A DNA stretch of 54,705 nucleotides from Planctomycetaceae bacterium (lineage in GTDB: Bacteria; Planctomycetota; Planctomycetia; Pirellulales; Pirellulaceae). Of this stretch, positions 17,321 through 26,572 are shown one piece after another. How positions within the stretch are numbered: position 1 is the first letter of the stretch; the number at the start of each line of letters is the position of its first letter. A program made the position numbers and the translations under genes. A model generated the notes under the pieces. That model did no database searches and was not told where the DNA came from. It saw nothing but the letters and a program-made list of their open reading frames with translations. The DNA lies in assembly GCA_012729315.1 (NCBI GenBank), contig JAAYDI010000142.1:1-54705 (forward strand), given 5' to 3'.

Positions 17321-18736
17321 TCAGGACAGACAGTTGCCGGTCACCTGCACATGTGCCGGGCACTGGATGTCCCCCGCGCTCCCCTTCCCGATCCGCGAAT
17401 TGGCGATCAGGTTGCCGCTGCCGTCTCCACGCCAGTCAATCGCCAACTGCATCTGGGAAGGCTGGCGGTGATCCAGGATCGTGCAGCCGCTGATGAGCGT
17501 GTCACTGCAGTCCTCGAGCCACAGGCCCCGGGGGGTCGGATTGAGCACCTGGGTACCCGAGATATTCACGCGCCGGCAGCGCACCAGCTCGATCAGCGCG
17601 TCGCGCACAATCGGCACGGCTGCGTCGACCGTGTGCTGCCCCGCATTGGCATCCTCGACCAGCAGTCCTGTCACGCTGCAGTTCTCGCTGTCCACGAATC
17701 GGATGCCGGTGGCCAGCTCCTGCGCGCCGTAGTCCGGGTTGTGGCCGATGCAGTTGGGGCCCAGCACGATGTTGCTGGAACGTTCGATCAGCACGTTCCG
17801 ATGATGGCCGCTGTAGATGTAGTTGCCGGAAATCGCGAAACCGCGGGCCGCCGTCAGATGAATGCCCACGTGCTGACTGCCGATCAGGTTCCCGCTGATC
17901 GTCCACATCCCCGTACGGTGGTCACCGGCCGCGGCACCTCCGGCGGCGTCTCCGATGAAGCGGATATTGGCGCCCCCCGGACTGCAGGTCGCCTGGATCG
18001 TATTGCCGACGATCGTGCCTTCGCGGACCGTTCCCTGAGCGCCCACGTCCACATAGATCTCGGCGGCCGGCACGTCGTCCGCCTCGGGCACCTCGTGCGT
18101 CCGGTTGTTGTTGTACTCGATGTCGTTGCCGGTGATCTGCAGGTTGCGGATCTCGCTGTTTTCGATCCGGATGCCGCCCAAGCGGCAGTAGCTGATATGC
18201 GATCCGGTGACGATGACCTGGTGGAGATTCAGCTGGTCCAGGTGGACGCCGACCCCTGTGTTATGGTAGATCTGGCAGTTGCTGATGAGCACATTGCGGG
18301 CCCGGCCCGTAAGGTGCAGAGCGGTCCGCACGCGGCGGATCAGCAGCCGGGTCAGTACCGGCTGCATGATCCCTTCCAGCCGCACTCCGTCCGCCTCGGC
18401 GTGCTGCCCCTCGATTTCCAGTGCGTCGAGCGTCGGCATCCGTTCCGACTGCCAGACTTCGGGGCGGAAGCTCTGCGGGTCGGCGCTCTGCTGGTGGGTT
18501 CCGACGATCGACAGGGCCGGTCCCGGCGCGTGCATCTGCAACGTGGCGACTCCGCCGCTGCCGTGCACCGCCAGTCGGCCGTGGCCTGCCAGCTCGATCC
18601 GCAGAGTGCGGGTGATCCGGTAGTTTCCGCGCGGGAACTCCAGCACGCCGTCTCCTGCCTCGATCGCGTGTTCGATCGCCCGCGTGTCATCAACCTGGCC
18701 GTCCCCCACCGCTCCGAAATCACGCACGTTACTCAT
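17321..18736 (-). CDS. Right-handed beta-helix protein (pectate-lyase-3-like)
   Basis: A 471-residue protein. It opens with VRDFGAVGDGQVDDTRAIE, the hallmark of the pectate-lyase-3/phage-tailspike beta-helix start. About a dozen coils follow, with repeated patterns such as ISGNYIYSG, ITGNDIEYN and ISGTQVLNP. Such folds bind or cut polysaccharides. No catalytic set can be picked out by eye. It has no signal peptide, which is odd beside so many secreted neighbours; it may be intracellular or exported by another route. AGAGGAGG lies seven bases upstream of the start. It converges with the HzsA-related gene and diverges from the triple-domain enzyme. Confidence 0.78.
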   Translation of the reverse strand: MSNVRDFGAVGDGQVDDTRAIEHAIEAGDGVLEFPRGNYRITRTLRIELAGHGRLAVHGSGGVATLQMHAPGPALSIVGTHQQSADPQSFRPEVWQSERMPTLDALEIEGQHAEADGVRLEGIMQPVLTRLLIRRVRTALHLTGRARNVLISNCQIYHNTGVGVHLDQLNLHQVIVTGSHISYCRLGGIRIENSEIRNLQITGNDIEYNNNRTHEVPEADDVPAAEIYVDVGAQGTVREGTIVGNTIQATCSPGGANIRFIGDAAGGAAAGDHRTGMWTISGNLIGSQHVGIHLTAARGFAISGNYIYSGHHRNVLIERSSNIVLGPNCIGHNPDYGAQELATGIRFVDSENCSVTGLLVEDANAGQHTVDAAVPIVRDALIELVRCRRVNISGTQVLNPTPRGLWLEDCSDTLISGCTILDHRQPSQMQLAIDWRGDGSGNLIANSRIGKGSAGDIQCPAHVQVTGNCLS

Positions 18737-19075
18737 CGTGGTGCCTCCTCTGCCGCATGGTCGCGTAGAATCGCCTGGACTCGGGCATCCATTATGCCGG
18801 ATATCGCGCGCGGCGGCGATCCGTTTGCCCCGTGGACGAAATCAATCGGATCGCCCGGTCGTATGCCATCAACGGCCATTACCTGTCGAAAGTACGTGCC
18901 AAAATGGTCGGCTGGCTGCGGATCATCGGCCGGGCGGGGGGAAGGGGCGACTGTCCGCGTCACATTCCCCGTGGTAGAAATGGATACTTCGCAATGGGAC
19001 AATAGGCATGTGGCAGCGTCAGCCGTCCTGCCTGCTTGCACGTTGACTGATCACACCAGGAGGAGCACTCCCGTC
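18737..19075. other. Divergent intergenic region, 339 bp
   Basis: This gap separates the beta-helix gene (minus) from the triple-domain enzyme (plus). Short open frames exist on both strands but none has a clear start with a ribosome site or a recognisable motif. Both flanking genes have strong ribosome sites (AGAGGAGG before 18736, AGGAGGAG before 19076). Promoters for both should lie here. Confidence 0.5.
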
Positions 19076-22057
19076 ATGTTGAGGACAATTCACGCCGCCA
19101 TCCTGCGCTGGACGCCCCTGTTGCTGACGGCCCTGTTGCTGTCAGATGTCTCGCCATCAGCCGTAGTCTTTGCGCAGCCGGCCACAGCCGGCTCCGCCCC
19201 GGTGCAGGCCGCCTCGCCTGCGGCGTCCGAAGACGAGGTCACAGTCGCCTGCTATTACTTTGGCAACTACCACCCAGGTGACCCGCGGAACGTGAAGGCC
19301 AAAGGCCCCGCATGGTCTGAATGGGAACTGGTCAAGGCGGCGCGGCCGCGTTTCCCCGGCCACCACCAGCCCAACGTGCCGCTGTGGGGATATGCGGACG
19401 AGTCGGATCCGCAGGCGATGGCACAGAAGATCGCCGCCGCGGCGGCCCACGGCATCGATGCGTTCATCTTCGACTGGTATTACTACAATGACGGTCCCTT
19501 TCTCGACCGTCCGATCGATCGGGGATTCCTGCAGGCCGAGAACAACGCACAGCTCGAGTTCGCCTTCATGTGGGCCAATCACGACTGGCTGGATATCCAC
19601 CCGTACCGGCGCGGCGCGCCACGGAAGGTGCTGTATCCGGGCACTGTCACCCCCGAGACATTCGACAAGATCTGTACCCACGTCATCAGCCGCTACTTCT
19701 CGCATCCGTCCTACTGGCGGATTGACGGACGCCCTTACTTCTCCTTCTATGACTTGACGGCCCTGCTGGACAGCTTCGGCAGCGTGGCTGCCACGCGCGC
19801 GGCGCTCGATCAGTTCCGCGCCCAGGCGGTGGCCGCGGGTCTGCCGGGCCTGCACCTGAATGCCGTCGTGTGGGGACAGCCGATCCTGCCTGGCGAGCGA
19901 CAGCCGGCCGATGCACCCCAACTGGTGCGGGATCTGGGGTTCGATTCTGTCACGTCGTACGTCTGGATCCATCATGTGCCGCTGCCCGACCTCCAGACCG
20001 ACTACAACGTCGTTCGCGACGCCTATTTCCAGTACTGGAGCGAGGCCGTCGAGAAGTTCGACGTCCCCTATTTCCCGAATGTGACGATGGGCTGGGATTC
20101 CAGCCCGCGAGCCGATCAGCGGGACGAGTTCGGCAACTTCGGCTACCCCTTCACCAACACCATCAGCGGCAACACGCCCGCTCGATTCCAGGAAGCGCTG
20201 GCACTCACTAAAGAACGCCTGCTAGCCCAGCCGGACGGGCCGCGGATCCTGAACATCAACTGCTGGAACGAGTGGACCGAGGGGAGCTACCTGGAACCCG
20301 ATGAGGTCCATGGGATGAAATACCTCGAGGCGGTGCGGAACGTGTGCGGGCCGGCCAACGCGACGGCCGACGCGACAGGGCAGGGGGGCGTGCGCAAGCT
20401 GCGCCTGCTCCCGCCTGCGGCCGGGAACCCGCGCAACTCAGAGGGGGACTTCGTTCAACTTCAGGACGGCCGCATCCTGTTTGTCTACACGCACTTCACC
20501 GGCGGGGGTGACGACAACGACGCGGCGTACCTGGCCGGGCGTTTTTCCGATGACGGTGGCCTGACCTGGACGCCCGACGACGTGACGATCGTACCGAACG
20601 AGGGTGCCTGGAATGTGATGTCGGTGTCGCTATTGCGGCTCCAGAGCGGCGCAATCGCGCTCTTCTACCTTTGTAAGCAAGCCGACGACGACTGCCGGAC
20701 GTTCCTCCGGACGTCGACGGACGAGGGGCAAACCTGGAGTTCCGCGACCTTGTGCATGCCGCCGCGAGGCTATTACGTGGTGAACAATGACCGGGTCATT
20801 CAGCTGGCCAATGGGCGGCTGGTGATTCCGGCCGCGCAGCACGTGCGGGCCGGCGAGACGCAGTTCCGGCCCGGCGTGCCGATGTGCTTCGTGTCGGACG
20901 ACGAGGGCAAGACGTGGACGCGGGGGGCGGAGATCGCGCCGCCACCCGACTCGCGTTCGGGACTGCAGGAACCCGGCGCGATCGAACTCAAGGATGGTCG
21001 GCTCATGATGCTGTGCCGGACAGATCGTGGCTGCCAGTACCGCTGCTACTCCTCCGACGGCGGCCTGACCTGGACCGCTGCGGAACCCACCGACATCCAG
21101 TCGCCATGTTCGCCGGCAACTTTCGAGCGCATCCCGCAGACAGGCGATATTCTGATGGTCTGGAACGACCACTCAGCCGATCCGGCGCTCGGCGAGAAAC
21201 GCACACCGTTGACCGTTGCGGTGTCGCGCGACGAGGGGCAGACCTGGGAATGCGTCAAGAACATCGAAGATGACCCGGCTGGCTGGTACTGCTACACCGC
21301 GTTGGAGTTCGTGGGCGACCGCGTGCTGCTCGCCTACTGTGCGACAGACGCCAGCCTGCCCCCGCTGAGCCGCACCAGTATCACCTGCTTCGACCTCGAC
21401 TGGCTGTACGACTGGCAGCACATCTTCAACGGCAGGGATCTGTCGGGCTGGGAGGGCGATCCGCGGTTATGGTCGGTCCGTGACGGTGCCCTGCGGGGTG
21501 AGACGACGGCTGAGAATCCAGCGCACGGCAATACGTTTCTGATCTGGAACGGCGGTGTAACCGGGGATTTCGAACTGCGTCTTTCGTTCCGCTGCAACGC
21601 CACCAACAACTCGGGCATTCAGTACCGTTCACAGCGAATCACGGAGGGACAGCTACCGAACGCCTGGGTCGTCCGCGGCTACCAGCACGAAATCCGCAAC
21701 GAACTCACGCTGCCCAGCGTGACCGGCTTCCTGTATGACGAAGGGGGGCAACGCGGACGCATGTGTCTCGTGGGCGAGAAGGTGATCTGGAACGCGGATG
21801 GAACGAAGCAGGTGGTCGAGACGTTCCTCGACCAGCAGGCCTTCACGCAGTTGTTCAAGCTGGACGCTTGGAATGATGTCGTCATCGTCGCCCGGGGACC
21901 GCGGTTGCAACACTATCTCAATGGCCAGCTGGTCCTGGACTGCACAGACAACGATCCCCAGCGGGCGCGGCGGGAGGGGGTGCTGGCGCTGCAGTTGCAT
22001 GCCGGTGCGCCCATGTGGGCCGAGTACAAAGACATCCGCATCCGCAATCTGGAGTAG
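19076..22057 (+). CDS. Secreted triple-domain enzyme: WbsX/GH99-like, sialidase-like propeller, 3-keto-disaccharide hydrolase-like
   Basis: A 993-residue protein starting at ATG 19076 (AGGAGGAG upstream), with a signal peptide (about 1-34). Residues about 57-423 form a TIM-barrel domain like WbsX/GH99 proteins (ACYYFGNYHPGD, FIFDWYYY, NINCWNEWTEGSYLEPD). About 438-778 is a sialidase-type propeller with Asp boxes (SDDGGLTW, STDEGQTW, SDDEGKTW, SSDGGLTW, SRDEGQTW). About 781-992 is a DUF1080 domain (IFNGRDLSGW, NNSGIQYRS, GYQHEIRN), the fold of 3-keto-glycoside hydrolases. Each domain occurs separately in planctomycetes; all three on one chain is unusual. Predicted to degrade extracellular glycans, substrate unknown. 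The frame stays open upstream to 17261, but that part is antisense to the beta-helix gene and is not translated in my view. Confidence 0.85.
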   Translation: MLRTIHAAILRWTPLLLTALLLSDVSPSAVVFAQPATAGSAPVQAASPAASEDEVTVACYYFGNYHPGDPRNVKAKGPAWSEWELVKAARPRFPGHHQPNVPLWGYADESDPQAMAQKIAAAAAHGIDAFIFDWYYYNDGPFLDRPIDRGFLQAENNAQLEFAFMWANHDWLDIHPYRRGAPRKVLYPGTVTPETFDKICTHVISRYFSHPSYWRIDGRPYFSFYDLTALLDSFGSVAATRAALDQFRAQAVAAGLPGLHLNAVVWGQPILPGERQPADAPQLVRDLGFDSVTSYVWIHHVPLPDLQTDYNVVRDAYFQYWSEAVEKFDVPYFPNVTMGWDSSPRADQRDEFGNFGYPFTNTISGNTPARFQEALALTKERLLAQPDGPRILNINCWNEWTEGSYLEPDEVHGMKYLEAVRNVCGPANATADATGQGGVRKLRLLPPAAGNPRNSEGDFVQLQDGRILFVYTHFTGGGDDNDAAYLAGRFSDDGGLTWTPDDVTIVPNEGAWNVMSVSLLRLQSGAIALFYLCKQADDDCRTFLRTSTDEGQTWSSATLCMPPRGYYVVNNDRVIQLANGRLVIPAAQHVRAGETQFRPGVPMCFVSDDEGKTWTRGAEIAPPPDSRSGLQEPGAIELKDGRLMMLCRTDRGCQYRCYSSDGGLTWTAAEPTDIQSPCSPATFERIPQTGDILMVWNDHSADPALGEKRTPLTVAVSRDEGQTWECVKNIEDDPAGWYCYTALEFVGDRVLLAYCATDASLPPLSRTSITCFDLDWLYDWQHIFNGRDLSGWEGDPRLWSVRDGALRGETTAENPAHGNTFLIWNGGVTGDFELRLSFRCNATNNSGIQYRSQRITEGQLPNAWVVRGYQHEIRNELTLPSVTGFLYDEGGQRGRMCLVGEKVIWNADGTKQVVETFLDQQAFTQLFKLDAWNDVVIVARGPRLQHYLNGQLVLDCTDNDPQRARREGVLALQLHAGAPMWAEYKDIRIRNLE

Positions 22058-22138
22058 TCGTGGCGGCCGGAACCGGTCCGTGAAACTCATGGCTTCCGCG
22101 CAGGCGGTCCCCTGGCGCTCGAAGCCGCGGTCCGGCTG

Positions 22139-22169
22139 AGCGCCTCCACGTGTTCAGGCGGGAGGCGCT
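22139..22169. terminator. Perfect hairpin between convergent genes
   Basis: AGCGCCTCC (22139-22147) pairs perfectly with GGAGGCGCT (22161-22169) around a 13-base loop. It lies in the 158-bp gap where the triple-domain enzyme gene and a Gfo/Idh gene converge. A bidirectional terminator is likely. No U-run is seen. Confidence 0.5.
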
Positions 22170-22215
22170 GCCGGACTATCGCGGGGACCCGAACGTGCGG
22201 GACCGGTCTGGTGGG

Positions 22216-23439
22216 CTACAGCGAGTACTGCGGAATCTTCATCGTTTCGCCATCCTTCATGGCCGACAGGTGGGCGTAGTAGCCGGGCACAGTCATATTG
22301 AGCGCATCGATCACATCCACCCGTGGTTTGCGGCCGCGCAGGATGGCATCGATGAAGTCGTCCCCCAGGTAGCCGTGCGAGCCGCCGTGCCCGCCCGCGT
22401 CGACGCCGGGCGGCAGAGCGTATTTCTTGAGCTGCAGTCCATTCTTGATCGCCGCCTCGTAACGCTGCTTGCCCGTCTCGTCGCCGACAAACGTGCGATT
22501 GAACCCGGCGTACTCGCCGCGGATGCGACCGGCCTCCAGGTATTCTCCCTGGGATTGGCAGACGATCATGCGGGAGAGGCCGCCTTCCGCCGTGCGAAAC
22601 ATGCCGACTTCCGACCTGAAGATATTGCCGATCGCGTTGGGGATCCGCCGCGACTCCTCGAAGTCGGGCGTGCCCAGGCACGAGACCTCCACCAGCGGCA
22701 GATGCGTGACACCCACATAGTAGGCTGTGGCGTGTGTGGGGTACCACATCCGGCAGCCGTTCTTCCGCCAGTCCTTGTAGGAACCGAGGTGCGGCGTGCC
22801 GAGCACGTGCGGATGGCAGTACTCCCCTTCCGAATAAATCAGCCGGCCGAACACGCCAGCACCGTAGAGTTTCTCCATCGCGTACAGGTCGTCATGGTAA
22901 CAGGATGTCTCGAACATCGCGTACACGAGTCCGCTGTTCTGGCGGCAGCACTCCAGCAACCGCTCGGCGTCCTCGATGTCGCCGAAGAACGCCGGGACCG
23001 CGGTTGCCACATGCTTGCCGTGCTCCATGCACAGAACCGCATGCTTCGCGTGGGCGGGCGCGTCCGTGGCACAGAAAATGGCCTCGATCGAATCGTCCTT
23101 GACCATTTCCTCAAGCGACGGGTAGGTCTTCTCGCACTTGGCCTTCCGAGCCATATCGGCACAGCGGTCAGGAAACAGATCGCTCACCGCCACCAACTCC
23201 ACGTTTGGATGGTGCTGGAGCTCGAAAGCCAGGCCGAACTGGCACACCCCATGACCAACAATCCCGACGCGAACCTTGCGGTCGCTGAACGGCTGCCACA
23301 CCTGTGTGCGGTCGACATCCGTGGAAGTCTGGTCAAAACCCGGAATGTCCTTGTCATCTTCGGCGGCGTGGAGCAGGGCGTGCCCGCTTGCAGCAGCTGC
23401 AGATGCGGCCAGAAACGATCGGCGGGAAAAACGTGTCAT
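22216..23439 (-). CDS. Tat-exported Gfo/Idh/MocA-fold protein with GH109-like motif change (3)
   Basis: A 407-residue protein with a Tat leader (FSRRSFLAASAA, residues 4-15) and AAAGGGAG upstream of the ATG. The nucleotide-binding turn reads GHGVCQFG at 62-69. The usual catalytic EKP is replaced by AVP (ATAVPAFFG, 145-153), so the family's catalytic Lys is missing. Near the C-terminus is GGHGGSHGY. As I recall, the GH109 alpha-N-acetylgalactosaminidases have EVPA where oxidoreductases have EKP, together with an HGG motif. They use bound NAD to cleave glycosides. This protein may therefore be a retaining glycosidase rather than an oxidoreductase. Substrate unknown. Confidence 0.8.
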   Translation of the reverse strand: MTRFSRRSFLAASAAAASGHALLHAAEDDKDIPGFDQTSTDVDRTQVWQPFSDRKVRVGIVGHGVCQFGLAFELQHHPNVELVAVSDLFPDRCADMARKAKCEKTYPSLEEMVKDDSIEAIFCATDAPAHAKHAVLCMEHGKHVATAVPAFFGDIEDAERLLECCRQNSGLVYAMFETSCYHDDLYAMEKLYGAGVFGRLIYSEGEYCHPHVLGTPHLGSYKDWRKNGCRMWYPTHATAYYVGVTHLPLVEVSCLGTPDFEESRRIPNAIGNIFRSEVGMFRTAEGGLSRMIVCQSQGEYLEAGRIRGEYAGFNRTFVGDETGKQRYEAAIKNGLQLKKYALPPGVDAGGHGGSHGYLGDDFIDAILRGRKPRVDVIDALNMTVPGYYAHLSAMKDGETMKIPQYSL

Positions 23440-23673
23440 GGCGGAATACTCCCTTTCGGCTTGCGCTTGCGACGAACCTCGTATGCCGCGTCCGCTGGCG
23501 CGTATCGCGCAACACCGGACGCACTTCTAGCCCAGCCTATCCGCTCGCCGCGCGCCCGTCGACCAGGGTGCCGGCGTGTATAACGTCCAGCCGCGGCCCC
23601 GCGCCGGGCTCAAGTTCCACGCCGGGCCGGTTGTGAGTTTCGCGCATGCGGATGGCCTTGGTGTCACCGTCAG

Positions 23674-23703
23674 TCGCTCGAAAGACAATCGCTCGAAAGA
23701 CAG
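23674..23703 (+). repeat. 15-bp tandem duplication in a divergent promoter region
   Basis: TCGCTCGAAAGACAA is followed directly by TCGCTCGAAAGACAG, one mismatch in 15. It lies about 70 bp before the SGNH gene start. The whole 336-bp gap 23440-23775 holds no other recognisable gene. A fragment on the minus strand reading VIHAGTLVDG resembles an amidohydrolase start but is too short to support. Confidence 0.75.
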
Positions 23704-23734
23704 CCAGGACGCTCCGGCCGCGGGAATGTGATAC

Positions 23735-23762
23735 GATTGAGGGCAGACGATTGAGGGCAAAC
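23735..23762 (+). repeat. 14-bp tandem duplication just upstream of the SGNH gene
   Basis: GATTGAGGGCAGAC is followed directly by GATTGAGGGCAAAC, one mismatch in 14. It ends immediately before the AAGGAG ribosome site of the gene at 23776, so it probably lies within the promoter or 5' leader and could affect expression. Confidence 0.8.
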
Positions 23763-23775
23763 AAGGAGCGCAGCG

Positions 23776-25071
23776 ATGCAACGGTACAGTTTCTGGTGGG
23801 CAGTCTGCCTACTGCTGGTGTCCCTGGCCGCGGCGGTGCCGGCAGGCAGCCACCGCATGGTGGGCGCGGAGTGCCGTGGGACCGGCTGGGATGAACCCCA
23901 GCCCGTGGCCGTCACGGCTACGCGTGAGAAGCTGGCCGCCGGCCAGCCCGTGACGGTCGTCTGCCTGGGCGACAGCGTCACGGGGATCTACTACCACACC
24001 GGAGGACTCCGCGCCTATCCCGAGATGCTCCAGCTCGCGCTGCAGACCACTTATCCGCAGGCCCACGTGACCGTGCGGAACGCCGGTATCAGTGGTAACC
24101 GGACTGGAGACGGTTTGCAACGTCTCGCCCAGGACGTGCTGGAGCACCAGCCCGATCTCGTCACGGTGATGTTCGGCTTGAACGACTTGACCGTACTGAC
24201 GCTGGCCGATTTTCGCGCGAACCTAGTCGAACTGATTCAGCGCTGCCGCGCCGCGGGGGCGGAAGTGCTGCTCTGCACTCCCAACTCGGTCCTGCCAACG
24301 CCGGCCCGGCCCGTCCGCAAACTGGCCGAGTACTGTGCGGCGATCCGGCAGGTTGCCGACATGGAGCAGGTTCCACTGTGCGACGTGTACGCGACGTATG
24401 AAGCGGTCCACGAGCGCGATCCGCGCGCCTGGCGGCTGCTGCTGAGCGACGAGATCCACCCCAACATGGACGGCCACAAGCTCACCGCCGAGACGCTGAG
24501 CCAGGCGATCACCGGTCAGTGCGTGTCGCTCCGCGAGATCGGTCCGCCACGTCCGGCCCTGCCCAAGACGCGCTCACTGGTCGCGGCCGGCCAGCCCGTC
24601 CGGGTACTGGCGATGGAACCGCTCGATCAGTTGACCGCTCCGGTATTCCACGCGGTGCTGCCCGGCGTGACGGTGGATGTGCAGCGTTGGCCGACGGCCG
24701 ACCAGTCACTCGCCCAGCTTGAAGAGGCCGCGAAAGCGGTGCGCAGCGACCCGCCGGACTTCGTGCTGATCGCAGTACCCGCTGCGGTCACACCAGCGCT
24801 CGATTCGGCCTCCGACGCATCCATCAGCACGTACAGTTGGATCCTCAACTGGTCGCTCAGCTTCGGCCGGCAGGAATGGGACGTCGTCGCCGTCGCCCCC
24901 TCAGTGCTCACTGCCGATCCCAGCTCGTCGGATCAGGCCGCCGACGCATTCGCGTGCCACCTGATCCGCGCCCAGGATCTGCACCTCGTCACCCGTCCGG
25001 CTGACGATCACTCACCGCCGGGTCAGATCATCGAGAATTGGCTGCGCACGCAATGGGCGGCTGACGAGTGA
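23776..25071 (+). CDS. Secreted SGNH/GDSL hydrolase
   Basis: A 431-residue protein with a signal peptide (about 1-31; a cut near VGA is possible). The SGNH blocks are present: CLGDSVTG with the nucleophile Ser at 67, RNAGISGN for the Gly block, MFGLNDLT near 131-138 for the Asn block, and SDEIHPN near 217-223 with the catalytic Asp and His. SGNH enzymes remove acetyl or other ester groups, often from polysaccharides. The region after about 250 (180 residues) has no motif I recognise; it looks globular and may be an accessory domain. AAGGAG is seven bases from the ATG. Confidence 0.85.
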   Translation: MQRYSFWWAVCLLLVSLAAAVPAGSHRMVGAECRGTGWDEPQPVAVTATREKLAAGQPVTVVCLGDSVTGIYYHTGGLRAYPEMLQLALQTTYPQAHVTVRNAGISGNRTGDGLQRLAQDVLEHQPDLVTVMFGLNDLTVLTLADFRANLVELIQRCRAAGAEVLLCTPNSVLPTPARPVRKLAEYCAAIRQVADMEQVPLCDVYATYEAVHERDPRAWRLLLSDEIHPNMDGHKLTAETLSQAITGQCVSLREIGPPRPALPKTRSLVAAGQPVRVLAMEPLDQLTAPVFHAVLPGVTVDVQRWPTADQSLAQLEEAAKAVRSDPPDFVLIAVPAAVTPALDSASDASISTYSWILNWSLSFGRQEWDVVAVAPSVLTADPSSSDQAADAFACHLIRAQDLHLVTRPADDHSPPGQIIENWLRTQWAADE

Positions 25072-25131
25072 CCGGCCTCTGCGCGACATCAGGGCACGGT
25101 GGATAGTTTGCCCCGGCCATCAATCGTCCTG

Positions 25132-25159
25132 CAACAAACAATAAACAATATACAATAAA
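25132..25159 (+). repeat. AT-rich heptamer array, four copies of CAATAAA-like unit
   Basis: CAACAAA, CAATAAA, CAATATA and CAATAAA run head to tail in the 129-bp gap between two convergent genes. It is the only AT-rich patch nearby and shares the 7-bp period of the other arrays. The rest of the gap shows nothing. Confidence 0.75.
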
Positions 25160-25200
25160 TGAATCGGTCGCGATGCCGCAGCCTGCGGCTTGGTGCGCGG

Positions 25201-26346
25201 CTACCAGTCTCGCCGCCGGATCGCGCGGATGTTGTTCGACATGATACTGATCGTCACGCGTTGGTCCGCAAAGTGCTGGTTCACGTCCGCGATCGCCTTT
25301 CGCAACTCCACTTCCACTGCGGCCTTAAAGCGTGCCGGACTCAATTCGCTCGGCTGCGCCAGCAGTTCCGAAACCGGCTCTTCGATCTTCTGCCACATCA
25401 GTTCGTGGGCTGCGGTGACCAGTTCCTGCGATTGCTGTGCGGGCATCCCGCGGGGTGTATCGATGGTGAAGGCAAAATGCCTGTCGAAGAGGGTGGCCAG
25501 CAGATCGCCGACCAGACAATGGGGTTCGAGGACCTGGATTTGGCGGTGCCGGGCCTGAGCTGCCAGTTTCCGTGCGGACAGCGCCTTGAGGAACATGCGA
25601 ACGCTGCCGGCGTGGGACGCCAACTCGATCTGAAAGCCGCGCAGCCCGATACTCACATCGCTCGTTTCCGGCCCCGCGTCGCGCAGCAGGCGGCGGAGCG
25701 TACGAGCCGCTCTGCGCCACTTCCTGCGGCTCAGCACATAGTTTTCCTCGTACGCACGCACGTCGCGCCGGTCGGCAGCCATCTCGGCCTTCTGGGCGAA
25801 ATCCAGCCCGTCGTTCAGCAGCGCGCAGAACGACCGGAGCTGACCCTTTGGCACCGTGACGTCCCGTGGCTCACCGGCATTCGCAGGAGAGCGTTCTGGC
25901 ATGGCAGATGACTCCGGCAACATCATTTCGAGCGCCTGCACCTCCAGGATGGCCAGGCTCTGCAGCTGCGTCTGCTTCTGACCCGGAATGTCCGCCGCCA
26001 GGTACCGCTTGGCTTGCAGCAGCCGTTGGGCAGCCCACGTAACCGCGGCTTCCACGTCCCGGGCGAACTGCCGCTGCAAGACGGGCCCCTCTTCCTTGAC
26101 TATCTGGGCAAAACCCAGTTCCAGCGACCGCAGAACCGTACGCGACATGTCGGGCGTCAGAATGCACTGCGCAACGCTCACAGACGCCAGCTCCTTGAAT
26201 CGTTCGCGGGCTCGATCAAGCAGCGGGAGGGTGGGACGCCCAGGCGCCGCAGGCGTGGCACGAGGCGGCTCGTGTGGAACCTCTTCCGGCCGATTCGCGC
26301 CACGTCGATCCGGATCATCAGGAATGAGCTCTGCCGTCATAATCAT
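25201..26346 (-). CDS. Hypothetical helical protein, 381 residues
   Basis: I do not recognise this family. The N-terminus (about 1-40) is Pro-rich, charged and probably disordered. From about residue 45 on, the sequence is almost entirely predicted helix. It is rich in Ala, Arg, Glu and Leu (LLDRARERFKELASVSVAQC, LRSFCALLNDGLDFAQKAEM) with no signal peptide or membrane segment. The basic stretch SRRKWRRAARTLRRLLRD is noteworthy. The protein should be cytosolic, possibly a coiled-coil or regulatory protein. ATG at 26346 or 26340 are both possible starts; neither has a good ribosome site. Codon usage looks normal, so I believe it is real. Confidence 0.65.
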   Translation of the reverse strand: MIMTAELIPDDPDRRGANRPEEVPHEPPRATPAAPGRPTLPLLDRARERFKELASVSVAQCILTPDMSRTVLRSLELGFAQIVKEEGPVLQRQFARDVEAAVTWAAQRLLQAKRYLAADIPGQKQTQLQSLAILEVQALEMMLPESSAMPERSPANAGEPRDVTVPKGQLRSFCALLNDGLDFAQKAEMAADRRDVRAYEENYVLSRRKWRRAARTLRRLLRDAGPETSDVSIGLRGFQIELASHAGSVRMFLKALSARKLAAQARHRQIQVLEPHCLVGDLLATLFDRHFAFTIDTPRGMPAQQSQELVTAAHELMWQKIEEPVSELLAQPSELSPARFKAAVEVELRKAIADVNQHFADQRVTISIMSNNIRAIRRRDW

Positions 26347-26572
26347 CTGCCACAGGATTCTCTCGACACCCGTACAAGCCCGGCGCGGTGCGGGTTCAAG
26401 TACTCTTCAGTCCGAACTATGGTACTCCCCCGCGACCTCAACTCCTAGCCTGGACCGATGACGGGTATGGCACCTGCCCCAGCACGGCACTGCACCTGCC
26501 GATGGTATGGTCTGGTGGCCCACTCTGGTAGCCCTCCAGCACCGACAAAGTCGATGCTGCCCCCCAAAACGG

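Noticed and set aside
17261-19075. Open frame of 605 codons upstream of and in frame with the triple-domain enzyme
   Set aside because: It is antisense to the beta-helix gene (17321-18736). A strong ribosome site and signal peptide mark the true start at 19076. Such antisense openness is common in GC-rich DNA.
23537-23781. Minus-strand fragment reading VIHAGTLVDG, like an amidohydrolase start
   Set aside because: It is too short, ends at once and lies in a region with tandem duplications. The similarity is limited to ten residues.
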